This document shows positions 27,057 through 37,021 of a DNA stretch of 64,000 bases, in pieces (position 1 is the stretch's first letter; every line of letters starts with the position of its first letter). This DNA is from CAWAMR01 sp963783095 (GTDB lineage Bacteria > Planctomycetota > Planctomycetia > Gemmatales > Gemmataceae). The translations under genes and the position numbers were made by a program. The DNA is taken from positions 1,364,001 through 1,428,000 of the forward strand of contig CAWAMR010000002.1 of NCBI GenBank assembly GCA_963783095.1, in the 5' to 3' direction. Below the pieces are notes generated by a model. That model was given only the letters and a program-made list of their open reading frames with translations. It ran no database searches and was not told the DNA's origin.

Positions 27057-28062
27057 CTACTTACCCTTGAACCATTCCTTCGGAATCTCCAGCGACCAGA
27101 CCTCGCTGTTGAGAGGTTTGGCGTGGCCGCCGGCGACCCAGATTTTGTCTTTGAATACGTAGGTGGAGTGTTCGTGGCGTTCTTTCCAGATCACTTTCGA
27201 TTGTAGCTGCGTCCAGTCCTTGCCGTTCTGGGAATACCAGACATCGCCCCAGTTTTTCGAGGGATTGTTCGACCAGCCGCCCAGCACCCACATTCGATCG
27301 CGATAGACGACTGCCGAGAACCACAACCGCGGATTCCAGGGCGCGTTTTCGGTGACTTGTTCCCAGTTGACGCCGTCGGAGGAGCACCAGACATCGTTGA
27401 GCGCATGATACTTGGGTACATAGTTGCCGCCGCCGAGCACCCAGATCTTGCCGTCGTGGACGACCGCTGCGTGATAGGCCCGCGGCGACCAGGGTGCCTT
27501 GGCCGTCTCCAGCTTCCACTCCTTGCCGTCGGCCGAAGACCAGACGTCGTTCTTGAGGCTCTTGTCGTCGCCAAAGTAGTAATTCTCCGTGCCGCCGAGA
27601 ATCCACATCCGTCCTTTGAAAACCACGGCACCGGCGGCGATCCGCGGCGACCAGCCTGCTTGCTTGGTCGACTTGCTCCCATTTCTCGCCATCGGTCGAC
27701 GACCAGACCTCGTTGCTGGCTCCGTGTCCCTGGCAGTCGGCCGTTGTACCAGCCGCCCATGAGCCACATCCGGTCTTTGAAGACGAGCGGTCATCGGCAG
27801 GTCGCTGTGCTTCCAGGGCGCTTCCTTGGTAACGAGCTTCCAGGTCTTGCCGTCGGCGGAGCTCCAGACATCGCGCGGCGGCGCGGTAGAAGGAATCGAA
27901 CCAGCCGCCCATGATCCAGAGCTGATCCTTGAAAACGACCTCTCCGCTGGAATCGCGAGGCTGCCAACCCGCCTTGTCGGTCACCTTGACCCAATCGAGG
28001 GCAGGCATCTGGCCGTTAGCGAACCCGGCAGACAGCAAAACGATAAATACGGACCATTTCAT
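27057..28062 (-). pseudogene. Secreted kelch-like repeat protein with four frame breaks
   Basis: Starts at ATG 28062 with a signal peptide (MKWSVFIVLLSAGFANGQ). Kelch-like blades with the pattern VVFKD-RMWI(L/M)GG...DVWSS-DGKxWE repeat about six times, enough for one beta-propeller. Frame changes fall near 27890, 27788, 27745 and 27668; the last looks like a duplicated AAGC tetranucleotide. After 27660 the frame is intact to the stop. Four indels within 230 bp in an otherwise well-preserved gene indicate recent inactivation or a badly assembled patch. Function would be ligand or glycan binding; no catalytic residues are seen. Confidence 0.8.
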
Positions 28063-28176
28063 GGTGTTGGCTCCTGTTTGGTGAAAGCACTATAGGAAGT
28101 CCGTTGCAATTCATCCCCGGTGCCGGTACGATCTACTCAGAATTCCGCATTCCTAATCTTACTTCCGAGGCTCACC

Positions 28177-29961
28177 ATGCGGTTCCGCGTTGTCCTGGCA
28201 TTGCTCGCTATCGTGCTATTGAACAATCGAGGTTTTACGCAAGCGCTGAAGAAAGACAAAGTCCCCGCCAAGGGCAAAAAGATCGATTCATTGCCGGGCT
28301 TCAGAAAATTCACGATTCACGGCTTTACCGTGATGGTCAGAGACGATGTTCTCAAGGAGCAGGATAACGCCAGCCACAAGCGCAAACCTCTGGAAGCGCT
28401 CGAACTCGAATTGAAGCTCATCGCCAAGGTAATGACCAAAACACAGGCCGATACGATCCGTCGGAATGTGCAAGTCTGGGTCGAATGGGATGTGAAGGAA
28501 GCCGTCAGGAACGGGCGAACGGGGACTACGCTGGGGTACTACATGGGTACGGAACCCCGGCCAATCCAGATCGGAAAGGAATCCATCGAAGTAAGCGGCG
28601 TGCGGATCTTGCAGATGCAGTCGATCACCAAACGGCATCAATCCGATGAGGCACACGATAGCGTTCTGCTGCACAAGTTTGCCCATGCCTTTCACGATTT
28701 GGTGCTCGATTTCGATCACGAACCGATCAAGAAAGCTTATCAGCAGGCAATGGAACGCAAACTGTACGACAAATCGACGTATCTTACCACCAACGAAAAG
28801 GAATTCTTCGCGGAATTAACGTGTGCCTATCTCGATAAACTCGATTATGCCCCCCACAACCGCCAGGAACTGAAGAAGCACGACCCCATCACGTTTCGAT
28901 TGCTCGAAAGCATATGGGGACGGAGGAAGAACGAAAAAATTACCGCAAAGGAGCAGCCGAAATACAGTCTCGACATCAGTCTGACCGGCTTGAAATTAGG
29001 AAAGCCGCTTTCGGGTCCGCTTCTGGTAAACGATGATCTGAAAGGGCGCGTGGTACTCATCTCATACTGGGAGCCGAGCCGGGATGACGTGGGGCCTTCT
29101 TTGCAGAAAATGCAGAAATGGCAAAATGAGTTGGGCGATTATGGGCTAGTCGTTGTCAGTGAAGCAAGCTGGGGCGAATTGGGTGCCGTGCCGCTGGCGA
29201 ACGATGAGGCGGCCCAAGAATCCATTCGTCTCAGTGGAACCACCCTTTCGCACTTCTTCAACGGCACGCTGGAAGGATTGGAGGACTTCGAGTTATACCC
29301 GCACGCAGTTGTTTTCGATTCGAGCGGCAAATGCCTCTATCGCGGCGATGTGTTCGGGGCCGAAGTATTGGTACGTTCGGCGGTGGGCAAGGCACTTGTC
29401 GCCCAGACCGGCATTGAGAAATTTACGCCGGCTTTGACGCCCTTTGTCGAAGCTCTCCAAAAAGGATCGCCGCCGAGCGCAATGCTGCAAAAGATTATCG
29501 GTTTCTATCGCGGCGAAACCGGCGAAACGGCGGAACAAGCCAGGACCGTTATCAAGCAACTGACCGCGGTCGGGCAAAAGCGCTACGATGAAGCGGAGCA
29601 ACTGTCGAAGACCGATCCTCTGGCCGCCTACGAACGGCTCGAAACCATCCCCGCCGCTTTCAAGAACACGCAACTCGCTGCCAAGGCGGCCACAATGCTC
29701 ACGCAGTTGAAACAGAATAAGATCGTGGCGGCCGAGATCCGTGCCAAGCCCGCACTCGATGCGGTCAAGAAATTCGATACCACGTTGAGCGGAAAGCCCC
29801 GCAGTTTCGATCCTTTGCAGAACCGCTTTCAGCAGGAAAATGCCGATCTTATCCGGCAACTCAAGGACTCCATCGAGAAGATGAAGAAGGCCCACGGAAA
29901 GACCAAAGCATTTGAGACGGCATTGGCGATAGGCAAAAGGTATGGTGTTGAGGTGAAATGA
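28177..29961 (+). CDS. Secreted protein: degenerate metallopeptidase domain plus Cys-less thioredoxin fold
   Basis: A 594-aa protein with a signal peptide (RVVLALLAIVLLNNRGFT). Residues ~120-240 look like an ATLF-type (anthrax lethal-factor-like) peptidase domain, but the zinc motif reads HKFAH (166-170) rather than HExxH; the downstream NEKEFFAE (206-213) that would supply the third ligand is kept. Residues ~265-400 resemble a TlpA/thioredoxin fold (GRVVLISYWEPSRDD...LYPHAVVFDSSGKCLYRG) lacking CxxC. The C-terminal ~180 residues are helical and Lys-rich. The start at 28177 gives the best signal peptide. Both enzymatic sites look lost, suggesting a binding or scaffolding role. Confidence 0.7.
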   Translation: MRFRVVLALLAIVLLNNRGFTQALKKDKVPAKGKKIDSLPGFRKFTIHGFTVMVRDDVLKEQDNASHKRKPLEALELELKLIAKVMTKTQADTIRRNVQVWVEWDVKEAVRNGRTGTTLGYYMGTEPRPIQIGKESIEVSGVRILQMQSITKRHQSDEAHDSVLLHKFAHAFHDLVLDFDHEPIKKAYQQAMERKLYDKSTYLTTNEKEFFAELTCAYLDKLDYAPHNRQELKKHDPITFRLLESIWGRRKNEKITAKEQPKYSLDISLTGLKLGKPLSGPLLVNDDLKGRVVLISYWEPSRDDVGPSLQKMQKWQNELGDYGLVVVSEASWGELGAVPLANDEAAQESIRLSGTTLSHFFNGTLEGLEDFELYPHAVVFDSSGKCLYRGDVFGAEVLVRSAVGKALVAQTGIEKFTPALTPFVEALQKGSPPSAMLQKIIGFYRGETGETAEQARTVIKQLTAVGQKRYDEAEQLSKTDPLAAYERLETIPAAFKNTQLAAKAATMLTQLKQNKIVAAEIRAKPALDAVKKFDTTLSGKPRSFDPLQNRFQQENADLIRQLKDSIEKMKKAHGKTKAFETALAIGKRYGVEVK

Positions 29962-29996
29962 CGGGCCTTCGCCCCAACCTTCCAAAGAGCAAAGCG

Positions 29997-32972
29997 ATGC
30001 GTGCGGCAATCTGCTGGTTACTTTTCTTTGGAGTCTGCTTCACATCGTGCGCTGATGCGGCGACGCCCGGTTCTTCGGATTCACCGCAACTCGATTTCTA
30101 TGGCGACCCATTGCCGCGCGGCGCGATCGCCAGGCTCGGAACCATTCGATTTCGGCCGGGCATCTGTACGTGTGGAGCGGTATCGCCCGATGGCAAGTGG
30201 CTCGTTACCGACTCAGAGTGCAACGGAAAGACCGAAGTCGTTCTTTGGGACAGCAAGACCGGGACGGCGAAATGGCGGTTCGAGCACAAATACCCCACAC
30301 GGATCACACGGTTCGGACCGATCGAATCGATCGAGTCCGTGCATTTTCGCAGCGATAGTCGGCAAATTGCATTTGTGAGCGTCGTTAGGAATCCCTATCA
30401 AGAAATGGATGAGCGGTCCATTCATCTTCTCGATGTACACACCGGACGGGAAATTGCCGTCTTTTCGCTCAAGAAATTCACCGAATTCGTAAGGCCCTGT
30501 CGAATCCATCATTTCGATTCGGAAAAGGGTCTGCTCGTCGAAACCTTGATCGGAAAAGTCTCACGTGAAGATCCCATCTTGTTGTGGAATCCGCGTAATG
30601 GAACTGTTGCCCGTTTCTACGAAGCCAACGACGACAAAGAAGCGTTCTATCCGGCGAATCGCGGCAACCTTTTCGCAGTCCGAAATACGAATGTTCGACT
30701 CATCCAGCCAGCCACCGGTCGAACGCTGCGATCTTGGGAAATGCCGGACGAGAACTTGAAACCGCTGGTGGTCTCCGACGACGGCGAAAAGCTGGCCGTG
30801 TGGGGAAGATATGATGGCAAGCGCCTGGGTGGAACTCGTCAGTGGCATCGCGATTTGATGGTGATCGATTCGCACGGCTGGACATCGTTCCCTCTTACCA
30901 GAGGCTTACACTCCGAACGTTTTCGGCTTTCGTTTCACGCCGGACGGCAGGTTCCTGGTCGGGTTCCAGGATTTGCGATCATTGAATTCCGAAAATAAAC
31001 CTCAACTGCTGGTATTCGACCTGAAATCGCGCAAGCAAGTGGCGATTCAAAGCCCCTTTGGCCTTCAAATCGCCGTCTATGGGTTTGAGTTCACCACCGA
31101 TTCGCGCCACTGGTCGTGGCAAGTTCATCCTTCCTGTTTCGCGTCGATTTGCCGAGCGGCAAGCTCCTGGCCTGGCTCGAACGAATACGGAAAAGCACTG
31201 ACACTCGCTCCGGATGGAAAGACGATTATTCGTTTTGGGCCGGCCATACGCTTCTTCGACGCCGAAACGCTCGCCGAAAAATCGGCATCCGAAACGCACG
31301 CCACACGCATCGATCTGGCCCATTCTCGCTCCGGAAGATTCATCGTCACGCGCGATCTGGGTCAGCAATTGCGCCTGTGGGATGCCCGGACGGGCCGATA
31401 TGCCGGCCTCGCGCCATCCGCTGGGCAAGTCGCAGCGCTGGAAGGAATTTCGATTTGTCGGCAACAGCGATCTTCTTGTTGCCATCGGCATCGATGCTCG
31501 ATTTACGGTCTGGGACTGCACTACCGGCAAGATCCTTCACGACATCAGTTTTGCTCCCCTGGAATCGGTTCGGCAGCGCACGCTCACGAACCGCGACGAG
31601 GAGAATGTGCCCAATCCCTGGAGCCTGGAAATCCGATTCCGGGCGGGATTCGATAGCACGGCAACTCGGTTGGCGGTGGCGACCGGTAAGGCGATTCAAT
31701 TGTGGGATGTTCCAGGCGGTCAACTGCTGGCCTCGAAGTACTTCGAGAAAATTCAGAGAGAAAGGGAGATCCTTTTCACCGAGGACCAGCGCAGCATCAA
31801 CATCGAATATCAGGAATTTTGGGATTTGTCGTTGACTCACCAGTTACCCCAAACTCTGGAAATGCCGGCGCTGGTGCAGTTGGAGCCTGGATCTAAAACG
31901 CTATGCGGTGGACGAGAGGGGTTGCCTGTCGGTCCGGGAGTTTGGTCGAGAAAAACCCATTCTCAGGATCAAGGACATCTTCGACCTCCGGGAATGCGCT
32001 TTCTCACCCGACGGCCAGTGGTTCGCCGTGCGCGACGGCCATGTACTGGCACTGTATGATTTGACCACCAAACAGAAAATTCGCAGGGTCTTCGGAATCG
32101 AAAAGCTCAAGTTTTGTTTTCAGTCGAATCCCTCACTCGGAATACTGCTTGCGGAGATTTCCACGATCCAGGAGGAAGTGAGCCTGCGAAGACCTTGCCA
32201 CCAACTAATCGAACTTCGCACGGGCCGGACGATCGGAAATTGTCCCTGGGGGGCGCAGTGGGCCATCTCGGGTGATGGCCGGATTCTGGCAATCGCCGAG
32301 AGAGATGTGAAGCTCTATGAAGTTGCTACCGGAATGGAACTGGGCACGTTAGCCTGCGCCCAAGGTAACATCAGTGAACTGGTGTTTTCGCCGGATAGTC
32401 AGACCTTGACCACCCGGGGAGAAGACACCACCGTACTGGTCTGGGACTGGGCCAAGGCATGTTCGCCATTGCGCGATCGACCTGCCAGCCCGGAGAAAGC
32501 CTGGTTGCAACTGGCAGATCCCGATGCCCCAAAGAGCAATGCTGCGCAGGTAGCCCTGGCTTCCGGGAAATCGGAGTCGATGGCATTGCTCCGGGAGAAT
32601 CTAAAACCGTTCACGAAGGATGACTTCCAACAGGCAGCGGAATTGATTCGCAAACTGGAAAACAATCGGTTTCCGGTACGAAGGCGAGCGATGGATGAGC
32701 TTCGACAATATGGTCGAGGACTTCAGAACTTACTGGCTGCGACCTTGAAACGGAACGTGCCGCCAGAGACCGAGAATCGGCTTCGGATGATCCTCGACTC
32801 GATCGAGAATGGGGATTTATCATCGGATGAACTCCGGCAACTTCGTTCGATTGCGGTCCTTGAGCGGATGAATACACCGGAGTCGCGCGCGCTGCTGAAG
32901 GAACTGGCGCGCGGGGAACCTGCGGCATTGCGGACCACGGAGGCGAAGGCGGCTTTAGCCCGAATGCGGTAG
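29997..32972 (+). pseudogene. Large secreted WD40-type protein, about five frame breaks
   Basis: It begins at ATG 29997 with a signal peptide (MRAAICWLLFFGVCFTSCADA), followed by blades such as AVSPDGKWLVTD...TEVVLWDSKTG. Continuous protein similarity to WD40/PQQ-like propellers needs frame changes near 30915, 31110, 31175, 31405 and 31885. The last third (from ~31908) is open to the stop and ends in a helical HEAT-like part (ELIRKLENNRFPVRRRAMDEL). Total length would be about 990 aa. A truncated paralogue follows at 33353. Breaks cluster in the middle third. It starts 35 bp after the stop of the preceding gene, so the two probably share a transcript. Confidence 0.8.
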
Positions 32973-33069
32973 ATCCAGCAGCGGTTCTCGAAGTGGCTGC
33001 GTAGATTGAATGCCATCGCGTGCGGCAAATTTTTCTGGCAAGCAGGCTGCCGATGGCATCCGGATCTTA

Positions 33070-33200
33070 TCCCCTCTCCCCTGTACTCAGGGGAGAGGGC
33101 TAGGGTGAGGGGCGAACCTTCAACCTTCCCGGACGCGTCCTGCAGGGTGAAGGCTTTTCCCCTCACCCTAGCCCTCTCCCCTGAGTACAGGGGAGAGGGA
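33070..33200. repeat. 131-bp palindrome of the CCCTCTCCCCT...AGGGGAGAGGG type
   Basis: Arms of ~42 bp are complementary except for one base. Each arm itself contains a smaller hairpin (CTCTCCCCTGTACTCAGGGG). The loop holds CCTTCCCGGACGCGTCCTGC. It lies between the two WD40 paralogues and could terminate transcription in both directions. Palindromes with this CCCTCACCCTAGCCCTCTCC core are widely dispersed in bacterial genomes. Confidence 0.85.
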
Positions 33201-33352
33201 ACAAGAGTTGCAACCTGCATATTGCCAGAAAAAATTGCCACACCCAATACCATCGCAATGAGCAGAAGGGGTATTCTCCGGCTTCACTTTGGCGACTTCC
33301 GGTTACACTTTACCCCTTGGAACTCCCTCTCAAGCATCGATGGAGCGAAGCT

Positions 33353-34045
33353 ATGCACCTTTGGACATTGGGCATCCTTATTGTTGGAGTCGGCTTATTT
33401 CCTGCGCATATCGAGGCGGCAACCCCCAATTCTTCTCCAACTCGTCCTTCGGCTTTGCCGAAGACAGATCAATTGGGTGATCCATTGCCCAATGGTGCCG
33501 TAGCCAGGCTGGGAACGATTCGATTTCGGCCCGGTGGGCATGGGGCCTCGGCGGTATCGCCCGATGGCAAATGGTTGGCAACCGACTTGATTTCGAAAAC
33601 GCGGACCGAAGTCGTTCTCTGGGATAGCAAGACCGGGCAAGCAAAATGGCGGTACAAGTTCGATGACACGAGTTGGATCCGATCACTGCATTTTCGCACT
33701 GATAGTCGGCAACTCGCAGTAGTGGCTCGGAACCAAGTTTTCGGGGAAGGTGGGTTTTATTACTGGGTCATCTGCCTTCTCGATGTGGCATCCGGTCGTG
33801 AGATCGGGGTTTGCTCGTTGACACTATTCAAAGTTCTCGAAGCGACTCGAATTGTCCATTTCGATGTGAAAGAGGGCATCCTCATCGAAACCATGCCCGA
33901 ACGAGTCACAAGTATAGTAATTGACGAGAAAGCAGGGCGGGCAGGCGCAAAGCAACGCGATAAGAATAGTCCCTTGCTGTTATGGAACCCAGGAAGTTCG
34001 ACGCTCACCTCGTTCTTCGATGACCATGAAGAGTTTTTCGGGTAG
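33353..34045 (+). pseudogene. Truncated paralogue of the WD40 gene at 29997
   Basis: A 230-codon product with a signal peptide (MHLWTLGILIVGVGLFPAHI). From GDPLPNGAVARLGTIRFRPG onward it parallels the first ~230 residues of the 29997 protein (there GDPLPRGAIARLGTIRFRPG), including TEVVLWDSKTG and the LLLWNPG segment. It then stops, while the paralogue continues for over 700 residues. A 12-bp perfect hairpin starts 16 bp after the stop, marking the break point. ATGGAGCGAAG upstream of the ATG provides a ribosome binding site, so the fragment may still be made and exported. Confidence 0.75.
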
Positions 34046-34060
34046 ATACACCCAACTCCA

Positions 34061-34096
34061 GGTAGTGGCTTAACAGTGTGTTGATAAGCCACTACC
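34061..34096. repeat. Perfect 12-bp inverted repeat at the truncation point
   Basis: GGTAGTGGCTTA pairs perfectly with TAAGCCACTACC across a 12-nt loop. It lies just past the premature end of the WD40 paralogue. It could be a terminator (no T-tract) or a recombination scar. Confidence 0.5.
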
Positions 34097-34161
34097 CGGC
34101 TCATGGACAGGGATCGCAACGACCCGGTATTCGCTTTCGCCGTCAACAACCCGGTCGATTC

Positions 34162-34587
34162 TCAAGGAAATGTCGCCAGCGGAATGATGAATGGGAATGA
34201 CGGCCCGAGATTCTTCAGGAGCTTATCATCCGACGTTATGAGTTCACATTGTTCCTGTTCGGCAAGTGCGACGTGCAGGCAGTCGTACACGCCTTGTCTG
34301 GTGGCCATCGAAATCGCATAGGCTCGTGGCAATAGTGGAAGGTACGGATGGAGTTGCGGAAGTTGTTTGAGAAAATCGAGGAAGAGTTGATTGCTCTGGG
34401 TTAGCGTGATGCGCCTCTGCCGCGCAGATCTGGTTAAAGCATGGACGGTTTCGACAGGCAGCAGATCAAGGGCGATCAACTCGTGAACAGACTTTTGGTA
34501 ATCGTCGAGCAGGCGCACGGCCTTGTCGGAGTCCAGTTCAGGAACGAGCCATTTGAACGCCACACATGAATCGATGACGTATTTCAT
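34162..34587 (-). CDS. vapC: VapC-type PIN-domain toxin
   Basis: A 141-aa PIN ribonuclease. The first acidic residue is in YVIDSCVAFKW (Asp6). ALDLLPVETVHAL carries the second acidic position. The C-terminal cluster is GVYDCLHVALAEQ and LITSDDKLL. These Asp/Glu residues bind Mg2+ for cutting tRNA or rRNA. The start overlaps the antitoxin stop by 4 bp. It is complete, unlike the fragment at 15389. Confidence 0.9.
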   Translation of the reverse strand: MKYVIDSCVAFKWLVPELDSDKAVRLLDDYQKSVHELIALDLLPVETVHALTRSARQRRITLTQSNQLFLDFLKQLPQLHPYLPLLPRAYAISMATRQGVYDCLHVALAEQEQCELITSDDKLLKNLGPSFPFIIPLATFP

Positions 34588-34799
34588 TCGCCACGGAGTT
34601 CGCGGATTGCCGGCACACCGATGTCGAGGACACCGTGTTCTTTGCGAATTTCCTCGCGAATCTTGTCCATGCTCGCGCGAGCTTTCAATGCCTCAGAACG
34701 CACACGAACTCCCATTGAAGCCTGACGTGCTGCCTCCCGCATTTCGGCGAGCATGTCTTCAGGAAGAGTGTCAGAGAAGGGAAGAGATACTGTGTTCAT
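34584..34799 (-). CDS. Antitoxin partner of the VapC toxin
   Basis: A 71-aa protein beginning MNTVSLPFSDTLPEDMLAEM, followed by a long charged helix (RVRSEALKARASMDKIREEI) and a short tail ELRGE. The family is not one I recognise firmly. The case for an antitoxin rests on size, the ATGA overlap with vapC and antitoxin-first order. The N-terminal part may be a ribbon-helix-helix or an AbrB-like dimer. Confidence 0.75.
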   Translation of the reverse strand: MNTVSLPFSDTLPEDMLAEMREAARQASMGVRVRSEALKARASMDKIREEIRKEHGVLDIGVPAIRELRGE

Positions 34800-34967
34800 G
34801 CTTTCATTTTCTCAAAAACATCGATTCAGTCAACGGAGAATCTTTTCTTTTACACTGGTGTAGAGTTGCCCGAAAAACAAAACCGAATGCGGAAAACAAA
34901 TTGCATTCCAGATTGCAAGAGGGTACGATCGTAGGAATTAGTGACTCGTTTTCTTTCGGAGCACTCT

Positions 34968-36851
34968 ATGTTCCGTTGCCAGCTTCTATTGGTCTGCGTC
35001 GTCGGGCTTCTCGCGACTCCTCGCTCGGCCACGATTGCTCAAGTTGATCCCGCGACAAAGGACAAACCCGTTCCTGAGCCGAAACTGGTGGCGAACAAGG
35101 GAAAACCTCTGACGAGTCATGGACGCAGTGCCCTCGATTTTCTCGTCAAGCAACAGCAGGCAAACGGCGGTTGGAACAGCGGGCCTTCCGCTGCGGCAAT
35201 GGAAGGAATGGCGCTTCCGGTCGTTGGCGGCAAACAGCCCAAGAAGCCCACGGCCGGCAAAGACACCGATCCTTTCGACGTCGCTAATACCAGCATCGCT
35301 GCACTGGCGCTGATGCGCGCTGGCTACACGCCGAAATCGGGTGCTCATTCCGAGGCCCTGCGCAAGGCGATTGCCGGCGTCCTCAAGTCGGTCGAGGCTT
35401 CCGACAAGAAGACCCTGTCGGTAACCGAACGCACGGGAACCCAGGTTCAGCGCAAGATCGGCGACAACGCCGATACCTATCTGGCGGCCATCATGCTGGC
35501 CACGGCACGCGGCAAAATGCCCGATGAGAGGAGCGAGGCCCGACTCGACAGAGGTCTGCATAAGATCGTCGAAAAGATGACAACAAACCAGAAGGAAGAT
35601 GGAACCTGGAACGGGGCCGGCTGGGCACCCGTGTTGTCGCAGGCGCTGGCGAGCAAGGCGATCAACATGGCCAAGCAGATTGGCATGAAGGTCGATAAAG
35701 CGGTTTTGGACAAGACCGCGAAACATGCCAAGGAAACATTCAAAGCCATTGCCGATGCTCCCGGCGCGAGCAAGGGTGCCAAAGGGACCGGCGTTCTCGG
35801 CATGGCTGCCGGCGTCGATCTCTATGCGGCCGCGGCCGCGATCAGCGCGCTTCAGGATGCCGTGAATACCCATCGTGCGCTGGGTGTCGCGTCCAAGAGT
35901 GTATTGCGCAGCGCCAATGCCCTCGACCTCGAGCGCAAGGAAGCGAAACTTCAGCTCGAAGAACTCGATGAATGGGAAAAGGCCCTGCGCGATGCCTTGA
36001 AGGTCATGGTCAAGAAGGTGAAGGACAACAAATTCGTGCAGGGCTTCGGATCCGACGGCGGCGAGGAATTCTTGAGCTTTTGGCTCATCGGCAAGGCCCT
36101 GAAGCTCAATGAATTGAAGGAATTCGGTGAATGGGACAAGATGCTGGCCGATCGGCTCAGCAAGAGCCAAAACGCCAACGGCAGCTTCAGCGGCAAGCAC
36201 TGCATCACCGGCGAAACCTTCTGTGCATCGACCGCGCTGTTGACGATGATGGCCGATCGCGCTCCGAGGCCGGAAGATGCGATGCAGTTTGTGCGCGCCA
36301 AGAACTTGGGAACGACCAGCTCATCTCCCCCCACGACAAGTGCTGTCGAAACGCGACCGGACCTGACAACCCCCGGACCTGCCTCAGCCTCCGAATCCGA
36401 ACTCTTATTGAAAAGTCTTCTCAAGACCCTCGATGAAGACCGACCCGACATCCTCGCCAAGTTGCGCGACGGCAAGGGAGGCGACTATACCGATGCCCTG
36501 GCACGCGGGGCCGGCAAGTTGACGGGCGAGGCTCAAAAGGACACGCGCAAGGCACTGGCCCAACGACTGGCTCGAATGAATGCAAAGACGCTGCGCGGAC
36601 TGCTACAGGATGAAGATTTGGAACTGCGTCGAGCGGCTGCGCAGGCCTGCGGCTTGAAAGAAGACAAGCAATACATTCCCGATCTTATCGCTCTGCTTAC
36701 AGATGCCGAGCCGATGGTTTTGGCTTCAGCCCACAGCGCACTCAAGCAACTCAGCGGACAGGATTTCGGACCCGAGCCCAATGCGGAAACCACCGACAAG
36801 ACCAAGGCGGTGCTGGCATGGCGAAAATGGTGGAACGCGCAACCCAAATGA
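34968..36851 (+). CDS. Secreted squalene-cyclase-fold protein with C-terminal HEAT region
   Basis: A 627-aa protein with signal peptide (MFRCQLLLVCVVGLLATP...). Residues ~45-420 contain prenyltransferase/squalene-oxidase-type repeats: SALDFLVKQQQANGGWNSGP, KMTTNQKEDGTWNGAGWAPV and LSKSQNANGSFSGKHC (Q-x-x-x-G-x-W/F). The DxDD motif of true cyclases is absent, so this is a noncatalytic alpha/alpha barrel as in many planctomycete paralogues. Residues ~515-600 look like HEAT repeats (LLQDEDLELRRAAAQACGL). GGAG precedes the ATG at 34968. A second protein of the same fold lies just downstream. Confidence 0.8.
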   Translation: MFRCQLLLVCVVGLLATPRSATIAQVDPATKDKPVPEPKLVANKGKPLTSHGRSALDFLVKQQQANGGWNSGPSAAAMEGMALPVVGGKQPKKPTAGKDTDPFDVANTSIAALALMRAGYTPKSGAHSEALRKAIAGVLKSVEASDKKTLSVTERTGTQVQRKIGDNADTYLAAIMLATARGKMPDERSEARLDRGLHKIVEKMTTNQKEDGTWNGAGWAPVLSQALASKAINMAKQIGMKVDKAVLDKTAKHAKETFKAIADAPGASKGAKGTGVLGMAAGVDLYAAAAAISALQDAVNTHRALGVASKSVLRSANALDLERKEAKLQLEELDEWEKALRDALKVMVKKVKDNKFVQGFGSDGGEEFLSFWLIGKALKLNELKEFGEWDKMLADRLSKSQNANGSFSGKHCITGETFCASTALLTMMADRAPRPEDAMQFVRAKNLGTTSSSPPTTSAVETRPDLTTPGPASASESELLLKSLLKTLDEDRPDILAKLRDGKGGDYTDALARGAGKLTGEAQKDTRKALAQRLARMNAKTLRGLLQDEDLELRRAAAQACGLKEDKQYIPDLIALLTDAEPMVLASAHSALKQLSGQDFGPEPNAETTDKTKAVLAWRKWWNAQPK

Positions 36852-36869
36852 TCAACGATAGCTCAAGAA

Positions 36870-37009
36870 AACTAACCACAGAGTCACAGAGCACACCGAG
36901 AAGACAGAACGCAGAGATTAGGACCGAGTTGAGGTTTGATTTTCTCCCAATTAAAACTGATGTTCTGTGTTTTGTCTTCTCGGTGTCCTCTGTGTCTCGG
37001 TGGTTAGTT
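36870..37009. repeat. ACCACAGAGTCACAGAG palindrome upstream of the lipoprotein gene
   Basis: AACTAACCACAGAGTCACAG at the left pairs, imperfectly, with CTCTGTGTCTCGGTGGTTAG at the right. It is the same family as 12955-13071. It fills the gap between the two squalene-cyclase-fold genes and ends 12 bp before the ATG of the second. Confidence 0.8.
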
Positions 37010-37021
37010 CGGTTTTCGTTG

